Assembly (NCBI GenBank): GCA_023415305.1
Contig: JAEZKZ010000016.1
Coordinates: forward strand, 8,354 to 72,353
Direction: 5' to 3'
Length of the DNA: 64,000 bases
Source of the DNA: Bacillota bacterium
Lineage (GTDB): Bacteria > Bacillota > Clostridia > Acetivibrionales > DSM-1351
Made by a program: the position numbers and the translations under genes. Each line of letters opens with the position of its first letter. The first letter of the stretch is position 1. The notes beneath the pieces were generated by a model. The model searched no databases and had not been told where the DNA came from. It saw only the letters and a program-made list of their open reading frames with translations. Below are positions 34,311 through 42,206 of the stretch, one piece after another.

Positions 34311-35194
34311 CTCTGAGCCTTTTTCAATTTACTACTTTCGCTCAGCTTATGGAAAGAGGTAAAAACAAAACAGACTGTTACTGCAATAAATATTGTTTTA
34401 AAAACTATATTGACAATAAGCAAAACATTGCTGGTAAGTCCGGAAACCACCTGTGCATTTGCCATTGAAAAATTGGCAATAACATATATTGTATCAAACA
34501 ATACCAGAATAATATCAAAAATGATATACTTGGACAACAATGACCAGAAGTGCTTGTCAGATACTTTTTTAGCAACTTTAAAATGATTTTTGCTTAAAAC
34601 GAGAGCAGATGGATACCAGAAAGTGATGTACTGTCTGAAAAAGGCATAGCTAAAAAATAAAACAATAATTGTCACAACAAATAATAGTACACCTGCCACC
34701 ATATTTACATCACCATTAAGCGCATTGTCGATAAAAATAGCTGCCGGAACTGATGCTATTACTACATATATTGCAAAAAGTATCAACAGGCTCAAAGTCC
34801 ACAAATTCACAGAAACCATTCTAAAGAAATACTTCCTTACTCCAGCCAGGAATTCACTTCCGGGCTTTTTGGGTTTTCCCTGAACTGCATTGGTAAGTAT
34901 ATTAAAATAGCCTGAAAGTAAAAGACCGAAAACCAATGCCGCAACAGCAACCAGAACAACAAGAGCTATTATTATTTTCACAGCAGTTTGAGGTACAAGG
35001 GCAGTATCTATTACAAATTGAACCAGATTAACATAATCGTCAAAGGGGCTTCCTGTTTTAAACATTGTTATACCATAGAACAGAGTCATCAGTAAATTTT
35101 CTATAACACACAGAACTATGCTTGTTATTATTGTCAGAATCAGTATTGACGGCCTTTTAGCCAGTAAACGGACAGCGTTGTTTATTGTCTCCAT
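34307..35194 (-). CDS. Six-span integral membrane protein
   Basis: 295 residues with about six hydrophobic segments (near residues 15-40, 75-100, 125-150, 165-190, 215-240, 255-280). General resemblance to the DUF4013-like membrane family of uncertain role, not firm. AGAAGGA lies eight bases before the ATG. A 69-base structured segment lies in its leader. No partner genes are obvious. Confidence 0.7.
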   Translation of the reverse strand: METINNAVRLLAKRPSILILTIITSIVLCVIENLLMTLFYGITMFKTGSPFDDYVNLVQFVIDTALVPQTAVKIIIALVVLVAVAALVFGLLLSGYFNILTNAVQGKPKKPGSEFLAGVRKYFFRMVSVNLWTLSLLILFAIYVVIASVPAAIFIDNALNGDVNMVAGVLLFVVTIIVLFFSYAFFRQYITFWYPSALVLSKNHFKVAKKVSDKHFWSLLSKYIIFDIILVLFDTIYVIANFSMANAQVVSGLTSNVLLIVNIVFKTIFIAVTVCFVFTSFHKLSESSKLKKAQS

Positions 35195-35220
35195 TGGTCG
35201 GGTCCTTCTTTCATATTTAT

Positions 35221-35289
35221 GCCCATGCCCAGCATTTCACACAAGAACATCAAGTAAATATGTATTACCTTGATAGAAATGGCATGGGC
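35221..35289 (-). other. Structured 5' leader of the membrane-protein gene
   Basis: Minus-strand GCCCATGCCATTTC pairs with GAAAT...GGGCATGGGC (ends 35281-35289 and 35221-35229). Inside is a second stem CAAGGTAA / TTACTTG. It lies 27 bases before the ATG. No poly-T follows, so it is not a terminator. It matches no riboswitch I know. Confidence 0.5.
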
Positions 35290-35455
35290 TCGGTACCTTC
35301 TTGATTTACTTTCTATTTACTTTCAAACTTCTCACTTAATCTCTTACAGTAGTTAAAAAAATAATATCGAAGTTTAATACAGCATACCAAAATATACGAA
35401 ATAAATCATATCACAATTAATAACCCAAATAAAGTCCGGGTGTAATAATAAGTAA

Positions 35456-37609
35456 TTAATTTACTTCACGCATACTCAGGGATATTCTCTTTCGCTCTGC
35501 ATCTACCTCTATTACCCGTACTTTTACAATATCCCCCACAGCTACAATCTCCATTGGATTTTTTACAAATCTGTCGGCCAACTGCGAGATATGCACCAAA
35601 CCGTCCTGATGTACCCCGATATCTACAAATGCACCAAAATCGGCAACATTTCGTATTGTTCCTGTAAGTATCATACCGGGCTTGAGATCCTCCAGATGAA
35701 GGACATCGGTATGCAGAACCGGCTTCGGCAATTCATCTCTAGGGTCCCTGCCGGGCTTAAGAAGTTCGTTTACAATGTCTCTGAGTGTAGGTAAACCTAT
35801 TCCCAACTCTTCTGCAATCTTTACCGCGCTGTTTTGTTCAATTTTTTTATCCAAATCCTTCAAACTTTTACTGCTGACATCTGAAAGAGCATAACCCATT
35901 TTCTTCAGGAGCTTTTCGGCAGCTGAATAAGACTCAGGATGAACCGAGGTATTGTCAAGGATGTTATTTCCATCGGTTATCCTTAGAAAACCGGCACATT
36001 GTTCAAAGGTCTTGCTTCCCAACTTTTTAACTTTCTTAATCTCGTTTCTGTTTTTGAATTTACCGTTTTCTTCCCTATATTCAACCAGATTTTTTGCTAT
36101 GGCTGAGGAAATACCTGAAATATAAGATAATAATGGAGCAGAAGCAGTATTAAGATCAACTCCTACATTGTTAACGCAGTCTTCAACCACTCCGCCCAGA
36201 GATTCATCCAACCTTTTCTGATTCATGTCATGCTGGTACTGCCCCACACCAATAGCCTTTGGATCAATCTTAACCAATTCAGCCAGTGGATCCTGAAGCC
36301 TTCTTGCAATAGATACTGCACTTCTCAGTGCAACATCAAATTCGGGAAACTCTTCCGCTCCCAGTTTTGAGGCAGAGTATACCGAAGCCCCCGCCTCACT
36401 GACCACCATATAATAAACCTTTTGTTCAATTTCCTTTAACACTTCGACTACAAAAAGCTCCGATTCCTTTGAAGCAGTCCCGTTTCCAATTGATATGATA
36501 TCAACCTTGTACTTATCTATCAACTGTTTGAGCTTTACCTTAGCTTCCTCTGTTTTAATCTGAGGAGGGGTAGGATAAATTACTGTAGTATCAAGTACTT
36601 TTCCCGTTTCATCAACTACAGCTATTTTACAGCCTGTTCTGTAAGCAGGATCAAGCCCAAGTACAACCCTGTCCTTAACCGGTGGCTGCAGTAAAAGATT
36701 TCTCAGATTCTCTGCAAAGACTTTCATAGCCTGCTCCTGAGCTGATTCTGTTAGTTGATTTCTGATGTCCCGTTCAAGTGAAGGGAAAATAAGTCTGCTA
36801 TAAGAATCCTCAACTGCAGTTTCAACGTATTTGGCCATTTCAGAATTGGTATTCTTAACAGTCCTGCCTTTTAAATATGCCAGGCACAAGGCACTATCAA
36901 CCTCCACTTTTACCTGCAGGAATTCTTCCTTTTCTCCCCTGTTTATCGCCAGAATTCTATGGTTTGCTATTTTAGATACAGGTTCCTTGAAACTATAATA
37001 CATTCTGTAAACAGAGTCCTCTTCCTTTTTTGCAGAAGAAACAATCATTGCATTCCTGTAGATAGTTTCTCTGAGTGCCTTTCTGTATTCTGCGTTATCA
37101 GAAACCTCTTCAGCTATGATATCCATTGCACCGGCCAAGGCTTCCTCCACAGAATTGACTCCCTTCTCTCCGTCAACATAGCCTGCTGCAATATCCACTA
37201 CGGGTGTCCTTGAAGGCATCTGGGCAAATATAATGGCCGCCAGAGGTTCAAGCCCTTTTTCCTTAGCCATAGAAGCTCTGGTCTTTCTTTTAACCTTGTA
37301 GGGTCTGTATATATCCTCTATTTCCTGAAGGGTGACAGCCTTGTCAAGGGAATGGGAAAGTTCCTCTGTAAGCTTACCCTGCTCATTGATGAGCCTTTTT
37401 ACATCTTCTCTTCTTTCATCCAGGTTTCTGAGATATACCAGACGTTCATGAAGTTCTCTTAATACCTGGTCATTCAATTCCCCTGTTACTTCTTTTCTGT
37501 ATCGTGCAATGAAAGGTATGGTATTTCCCTCATCTATAAGCTTTACTGTATTTTGTACCTGAAAGGGCTTCAAGTTGAATTCCTTTATCAATTGTGCACT
37601 TATATCCAT
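35456..37609 (-). CDS. tex: Tex family S1 RNA-binding protein
   Basis: 717 residues from the ATG at 37609 (GGAGGAAATT upstream), the usual Tex size. Tex_N opens FNLKPFQVQNTVKLIDEGNT and contains IPFIARYRKEVTGELND; the YqgF-like core has DPAYRTGCKIAVVD and IGNGTASKESE; helix-hairpin-helix around SYISGISSAIAKNLVEYREE; the C-terminal S1 domain is LKPGMILTGTIRNVADFGAFVDIGV. Role: transcription/RNA factor with pleiotropic effects. It follows the PfkB gene by 25 bases. Confidence 0.96.
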   Translation of the reverse strand: MDISAQLIKEFNLKPFQVQNTVKLIDEGNTIPFIARYRKEVTGELNDQVLRELHERLVYLRNLDERREDVKRLINEQGKLTEELSHSLDKAVTLQEIEDIYRPYKVKRKTRASMAKEKGLEPLAAIIFAQMPSRTPVVDIAAGYVDGEKGVNSVEEALAGAMDIIAEEVSDNAEYRKALRETIYRNAMIVSSAKKEEDSVYRMYYSFKEPVSKIANHRILAINRGEKEEFLQVKVEVDSALCLAYLKGRTVKNTNSEMAKYVETAVEDSYSRLIFPSLERDIRNQLTESAQEQAMKVFAENLRNLLLQPPVKDRVVLGLDPAYRTGCKIAVVDETGKVLDTTVIYPTPPQIKTEEAKVKLKQLIDKYKVDIISIGNGTASKESELFVVEVLKEIEQKVYYMVVSEAGASVYSASKLGAEEFPEFDVALRSAVSIARRLQDPLAELVKIDPKAIGVGQYQHDMNQKRLDESLGGVVEDCVNNVGVDLNTASAPLLSYISGISSAIAKNLVEYREENGKFKNRNEIKKVKKLGSKTFEQCAGFLRITDGNNILDNTSVHPESYSAAEKLLKKMGYALSDVSSKSLKDLDKKIEQNSAVKIAEELGIGLPTLRDIVNELLKPGRDPRDELPKPVLHTDVLHLEDLKPGMILTGTIRNVADFGAFVDIGVHQDGLVHISQLADRFVKNPMEIVAVGDIVKVRVIEVDAERKRISLSMREVN

Positions 37610-37634
37610 AATTTCCTCCTTGTTAAACACTATA

Positions 37635-38567
37635 TTAACGTATTTCTTCCATACTTATATTTCTTTTAAAATAATTGACCCTGTCTGTATTTATAACTCC
37701 TATACCCATATGTTCGGTATTTGAAGCGGCACAAGCGCAGCCAAGCTCAAAGGACTCTTTTATGGAGAGCCCCTCCGCTACTCCATTGCATATGCCGGCC
37801 ACCATGGAATCACCGGAGCCAATTGTATTTGCCACCTCCAACGAAAGCGGATAGGCTTTGTAAACCCTGCTTTCTGAAACAAGAAGTGCCCCTTTGTCTC
37901 CCATTGAGATTACAATATACTTAACTCCCTTATTTATGATTGCTTTACAGGCCTCAACTATCTGCTTATCAGTTTTAAAATTCTTGTTAAAATAGGTATT
38001 GAGTTCCCGCAAATTTGGCTTTATCAGGAAAGGTCCTGCTTCAATACCCTGCCTTAACACCTCTCCGCTGGAATCAAGTATTGCTTTAACGTCAAATTTG
38101 TCTGCTTCTGCAATAAGCCTGGCATAAGTATCTGCTCCCAAACCTTTTGGCAGCCCTCCTGAGCATACTAATAGACGGGTTTGTCCCATAGCAGCTTTGA
38201 AGTTTTCAGAAAACATTTTCCAGGCATTACCGTCAATTATTGGTCCTTCTTCCAGGATTTCAGTCTCCAGGCAATTTACTCTATCAATTATGTTATTGTT
38301 TGTTCTGGACTGGCCTTCTACAGATATAAACCGTGTTTCGGCACCCAGGTCTGCCAGGCTTTTTTCAAGCCACTGTCCGGTACTTCCTGCTTTAAAACCC
38401 AGAACCTCCACGTCTGCCCCAAGCATTTTTAAAACCCTGGAAACATTAATACCTTTGCCTCCCGCCGATTGAAGGCAATCACTCACTCTATATAATCCGC
38501 CTGCAGAAAAGTTATCAATAAAATATATCTTATCAACGGCAGGGCTTAATGACAAAACCGTTATCAT
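37635..38567 (-). CDS. PfkB-family sugar kinase, 1-phosphofructokinase-like
   Basis: 310 residues. PfkB signature AGGKGINVSRVLKML near the N-terminus, IKPNLRELNTYF, and ATP/catalytic motif NTIGSGDSMVAGICNG with the base Asp. The FruK/LacC subgroup fits best (1-phosphofructokinase or tagatose-6-phosphate kinase). No PTS or other sugar genes adjoin it, so the substrate is open. Upstream of tex in one likely operon. Confidence 0.85.
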   Translation of the reverse strand: MITVLSLSPAVDKIYFIDNFSAGGLYRVSDCLQSAGGKGINVSRVLKMLGADVEVLGFKAGSTGQWLEKSLADLGAETRFISVEGQSRTNNNIIDRVNCLETEILEEGPIIDGNAWKMFSENFKAAMGQTRLLVCSGGLPKGLGADTYARLIAEADKFDVKAILDSSGEVLRQGIEAGPFLIKPNLRELNTYFNKNFKTDKQIVEACKAIINKGVKYIVISMGDKGALLVSESRVYKAYPLSLEVANTIGSGDSMVAGICNGVAEGLSIKESFELGCACAASNTEHMGIGVINTDRVNYFKRNISMEEIR

Positions 38568-38663
38568 ACAGCCTCCATCAGTAATAATGTAAATCGTAAT
38601 TATTATATATTAAATTTTAATCCAGCGAAACCCGACGGATTAAAAAAACTCTCCCAGATCAAC

Positions 38664-38701
38664 AAAAATGAGAATTGGGATTATCCCAATTCTCATTTTT
38701 T
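38664..38701. terminator. Bidirectional terminator after the 42-residue gene
   Basis: AAAAATGAGAATTGGGA-TTA-TCCCAATTCTCATTTTT, a perfect 17-bp stem with T-runs in both directions. Confidence 0.88.
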
Positions 38702-38770
38702 AATCTGTTTATAGCATATTGGTACAGATAAACTTCGAGGCTGCAGAGAAATTCTATTTTCAAGTCATGA

Positions 38771-38899
38771 CTACTTTTTAGGCTTAATATTGCCCTGGCC
38801 GCCTCTATTTCCGCCACCGTTGTTGGTTTTATTCTCTCCCAGCTGATCATTATCAAAAGAAACGTCGTTATTCCTATCCTTACTTTTACCTTTTGCCAT
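38771..38899 (-). CDS. 42-residue Gly/Asn/Lys-rich protein
   Basis: ATG at 38899 has AAAGGGTG eight bases upstream. The product begins MAKGKSKDRNNDVSFDNDQL, has a GGGNRGGQG segment and ends NIKPKK. It is basic and probably disordered. A strong terminator lies 70 bases downstream, which supports a genuine short transcript. No family recognised; the composition is reminiscent of small spore or coat proteins, but that is a guess. Confidence 0.6.
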   Translation of the reverse strand: MAKGKSKDRNNDVSFDNDQLGENKTNNGGGNRGGQGNIKPKK

Positions 38900-39033
38900 T
38901 GAAAACACCCTTTCTACAATATGAAATTCTACCTTTGTAAGGTATTCCTATATATTCTTTACTTATATATAAAAAAATATAAGAGGCATTAATGTATATT
39001 CAATGTATCTAAAGTATCCTTTATCACAGGTTG

Positions 39034-40005
39034 CTAAATCTGAAAGGCGGCATTATTGATATAAACCAGACCTTCGGTAGACTTTAAGCGATCGGACAAG
39101 TCCAACAGAGCCTTATCCTTCATTTTGGCCTCAAGCATTATATCAATATCCCGGTTAAATACTTTTACCATATTTAGAAACTCAATAAAATCAGAATAAT
39201 CGATAAAATCGGCGTGACTCCTGAACTCCTTTTGGCTCTTAGGGCTGGAAAAATGTATTTTGGGAGGAAGCCCCTCACAATCCCAGGTTTTGTATATCTC
39301 CGGCAATAGCTCAATTAAACTTTCGCCATTATTTACACAGCTGTGATGGTGAACGTCAAGAACCATAGGTGTCCCCAAATCCTTGCAGAGCTGTAGAACA
39401 TCAACAGCAGTATAGCTTTTATCATCATTTTCAATTATTAATCTCTTTTTTATACGGTCTGGAAGCTTGACAAAATTCTCTTTAAATCTTTCTATGGAGC
39501 TATGCTTGTCCCCATAAAGACCACCCACATGAAGCACCAGTTTGTATTTGTAATCCTCAAGACCCATGGCTTCGTATAATTTTACATGGTAATCAAGATC
39601 ATTTATGGAGGCCTTCAATACCTCCTGCTTAACGGGATTCAGAATAGTGAAATGGTCGGGGTGTGCACTTATACGAAAATTATTCTCCTTTATATAATCC
39701 CCAAGCTCCTTAAGCTCCTCGGAGAATTGCAGAGGATACTCCCAACCCTCCAGCTCACCATGGGTTGCCAAAGGTATCAGCTTTGAAGTAAGTCTATACA
39801 CCTCAATCCCCATTGCACGGTTATACTTTAATATTCTTAATGTATTTTCGATATTAAGCTTTGACACTCTGTCCAGTCTGACACCTTTAGCCTTCTCGTC
39901 CTTTAATTTACTATAGGTAGCATAAGTAACAGTACCCGAAGGTGAACAATTCTCCAGGCTTAAGGTCATTGCCACATATCCCAATCTGAAAATCAATTCT
40001 ATCAC
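39034..40005 (-). CDS. uvsE: UV damage endonuclease UvsE/UVDE
   Basis: 323 residues. TIM-barrel endonuclease that nicks 5' of UV photoproducts. It opens RLGYVAMTLSLENCSPSGTV and shows the metal ligands in ISAHPDHF, LVLHVGGLYGDK, LIIENDDKSYTA, VLDVHHHSC, IHFSSPK and IMLEAKMKD. Start is GTG at 40005 or TTG at 39996; no strong ribosome binding site decides it. Spore formers face UV damage, which suits the repair theme of the window. Confidence 0.93.
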   Translation of the reverse strand: MIELIFRLGYVAMTLSLENCSPSGTVTYATYSKLKDEKAKGVRLDRVSKLNIENTLRILKYNRAMGIEVYRLTSKLIPLATHGELEGWEYPLQFSEELKELGDYIKENNFRISAHPDHFTILNPVKQEVLKASINDLDYHVKLYEAMGLEDYKYKLVLHVGGLYGDKHSSIERFKENFVKLPDRIKKRLIIENDDKSYTAVDVLQLCKDLGTPMVLDVHHHSCVNNGESLIELLPEIYKTWDCEGLPPKIHFSSPKSQKEFRSHADFIDYSDFIEFLNMVKVFNRDIDIMLEAKMKDKALLDLSDRLKSTEGLVYINNAAFQI

Positions 40006-40077
40006 CCATTTTGATATTAATAAAAGATAGGCTTAATATTCCCTTATATCAGCAAAAATAATGACTCAAGACAGGAA

Positions 40078-40761
40078 TTATTTTGATAGTTTAACCATAT
40101 GGATTTTTTGATTCCGCTTTATCTTTAAAATAATACAGTTGCCCATGTTTAGGCAAGTTCCTAAAAATCCCATGGCAGTGTCCTTTTGCATATCCCAAAT
40201 ATCACCCTGCGTACTGTTTAGGATTATTTGACGTTGATAGCTGCTTATAGCTGCAGACGACATCTCGAAAAGTGAGCTCAGAGCAAAAAAAGCCAAAATA
40301 ACAAACACTGTTACCAGACAGGCTTCAATATATCTAAGTCTGAATCTGTGAAACATTATCTCCATAACAGGTGTTGATAAGAGCAGACCGAACGCAAGAC
40401 ATATCACTCTGTCATAATTATTCCTGGTAAACCCTAATGTTACCTTCATCCACTCTCCAATCGGACAGAGAGCATAGGTATAGTGGGCTCCGACAGTACA
40501 CAACAGCATAAACAGAAGTACAGCGGCATAAGACAGATTGGAAAGCCTCATCTTTCTGTTAAAAACAAATAAAACGCCAATTATTACTGCCGATGGAAGG
40601 TTAAGGTACCACCATTGAAAATAATCGGCAGGGTTAAGGGCAAGGATAACAAATACAGCCAGATATATAACAAGCATAAACTGCAGCGTTCTATCCTTTT
40701 TAAAAGGTATTGCTTGTTTCGATGCATATATTAAAGAATATCTTTTTCTTTTCATCGCCAT
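40078..40761 (-). CDS. DUF2238 (YjdF-like) membrane protein
   Basis: 227 residues from the ATG at 40761, immediately after GGAGGTTAAT of a dispersed repeat. Five to six membrane spans. Family features include NLPSAVIIGVLFVFNRKMRL, FMLLCTVGAHYTYALCPIGEW, a NYDRVICLAFGLLLSTPVME stretch and the QGDIWDMQKDTAMGFLG motif near the end. Function unknown in all members. Confidence 0.85.
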   Translation of the reverse strand: MAMKRKRYSLIYASKQAIPFKKDRTLQFMLVIYLAVFVILALNPADYFQWWYLNLPSAVIIGVLFVFNRKMRLSNLSYAAVLLFMLLCTVGAHYTYALCPIGEWMKVTLGFTRNNYDRVICLAFGLLLSTPVMEIMFHRFRLRYIEACLVTVFVILAFFALSSLFEMSSAAISSYQRQIILNSTQGDIWDMQKDTAMGFLGTCLNMGNCIILKIKRNQKIHMVKLSK

Positions 40762-41018
40762 ATTAACCTCCATGAGCCGTAATAGTGGCTTTGAGCCACC
40801 ATTGTGGCCACAAAATGGTAATGAAATATTTATCCTTTATCGCAATGGGGCGAATAAAGGAGGTTAATTGGCCATGTGCGTTTTCAAAGTATTGCTGATA
40901 ATAAAGTATTTATATATGCTTTGATATTTACAATACTTTGAATATTTCGCACGGCCATAAATTCATAGATTAGCTTGGAAGGCGAGCATTAGCGAAGTCT
41001 TTCAAGCTAACCTCCCAT
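40762..41018. repeat. Dispersed repeat element, copy B, with a nested hairpin insertion
   Basis: Core 40762-40868 matches copy A (15594-15697) base for base over most of its length and has the same ATTAACCTCC / GGAGGTTAAT ends. A nested inverted repeat follows: arms 40870-40894 (GGCCATGTGCGTTTTCAAAG...) and 40931-40956, loop about 36 bases. Then the second shared part resumes at about 40970 with TTAGCTTGGAAG and its complement at 40999-41010. Confidence 0.8.
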
Positions 41019-41244
41019 TTGCAGCTATTCAGCATTACCATAGTAAAATCCGACATGTTTTTTCAAAAAAGCCGCACAAAAGTCTGCCTTTTATTTATAA
41101 TGGCTTATGGTAAAATTTCATATTATTATATATACTTAAAAATGTGTAAATATGTCAAAGTTAAATATGTCAGGTGATAAATCCGGTAAGAATAAGCCGG
41201 TAGGCAACTGAATACACGCAGAATCAATATACAGGGAGAAACCA
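41019..41244. other. Gap before gtrA
   Basis: 226 AT-rich bases in which I see no gene or clear promoter; probably the gtrA leader region. Confidence 0.5.
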
Positions 41245-41652
41245 ATGAAAAAGCTAAAGCTACTGTTTTTCAAATTACTAGATACAAGTATTGTAAAGTA
41301 CGGGCTTGTTGGTGTAATCAATACTTTGATTACCGGAATTATAATGTTGACTTTAATGAATGTATTCTCCGTTTCTTTGAGATTGTCAAATATAATCGGT
41401 TATGCAGCCGGTTTCATCAATAGTTTTATTCTGAATAAAACCTGGACCTTTAAAGCCGGGCAGTCATCAACTCTTCAGCAGTTCTTAAAATTTTCTGCAG
41501 TTTTTGCCGTCTGTTTCCTTCTCCAGCATGGTCTTGTAATTCTTCTGGCTGAAAATCTTCTTATAGATAAAAATATATCTACTTTAATTGGCATGGTTTT
41601 TTACACCGGAGTAAGTTATATCTTTAATAAATTGTTTACCTTCAAAAAATAA
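41245..41652 (+). CDS. GtrA family flippase-like membrane protein
   Basis: 135 residues, four membrane spans, size typical for GtrA. Family-like features are KYGLVGVINTLITGIIM near the start, IIGYAAGFINSFILNKTWTF and the end TGVSYIFNKLFTFKK. GtrA proteins move lipid-linked sugars across the membrane for O-antigen or teichoic acid decoration. GGGAGAAACC precedes the ATG. Confidence 0.9.
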   Translation: MKKLKLLFFKLLDTSIVKYGLVGVINTLITGIIMLTLMNVFSVSLRLSNIIGYAAGFINSFILNKTWTFKAGQSSTLQQFLKFSAVFAVCFLLQHGLVILLAENLLIDKNISTLIGMVFYTGVSYIFNKLFTFKK

Positions 41653-41739
41653 TACAAAACAGGCTTATTTCCAAGTTTATTGCAAATACTAACTGTATAT
41701 CCCACAGCTGGTACTATCAATTTTATGGAGGTAGGCGTG

Positions 41740-42003
41740 ATGAATCAAAAAATCACTGCACTTTATACAAATCTTTACGATGCAAACACTGCAATGGGAG
41801 CCATCAAAACGAACAGTATCGGAAAAGCTTGTTTGAACACCTCGGAGTGCGGACTTCATTCAGGGATAGACCCGAGACAACGAGTTATCAGATTTCCCGG
41901 AGCTGTACCTTCAACCATGGTAAAACTCGAGATAAGTGTTGATCCTGCTAACAGAGAAAGTGCTCTTTATGTCTTGAATGGAAGTTTTGGTGTAATTGAA
42001 TAA
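41740..42003 (+). CDS. Small hypothetical protein
   Basis: 87 residues from the ATG at 41740 (GGAGGTAGGCGTG upstream). Opens MNQKITALYTNLYDANTAMG, with two Cys (ACLNTSECG) and an alternating strand-helix pattern, ending ALYVLNGSFGVIE. It loosely recalls small stress proteins of the GSP17M type, but this is not safe. Lies between GtrA and the nucleotidyltransferase fusion. Confidence 0.6.
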   Translation: MNQKITALYTNLYDANTAMGAIKTNSIGKACLNTSECGLHSGIDPRQRVIRFPGAVPSTMVKLEISVDPANRESALYVLNGSFGVIE

Positions 42004-42206
42004 ATAACAACAACTTTTTTTGTGTAATTTGACATAGTTTGATAAATTTAAAAAGGATTATTACGTTATCTATGGAATATAATAATATAAGTTATAGATG
42101 AATACCAGTATTGTGGGATTAGTTTTTTTCATTACTATTTACCAGCGTGCCCCATGCTGAACGTACAAAAGAACGCAGCGGGCTTTGCATGCAGAGGGAG
42201 GTCAGG

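Noticed and set aside
38659..38856. Minus-strand 65-residue open frame
   Set aside because: Overlaps the better-supported 42-residue gene in another frame and reads through its terminator.
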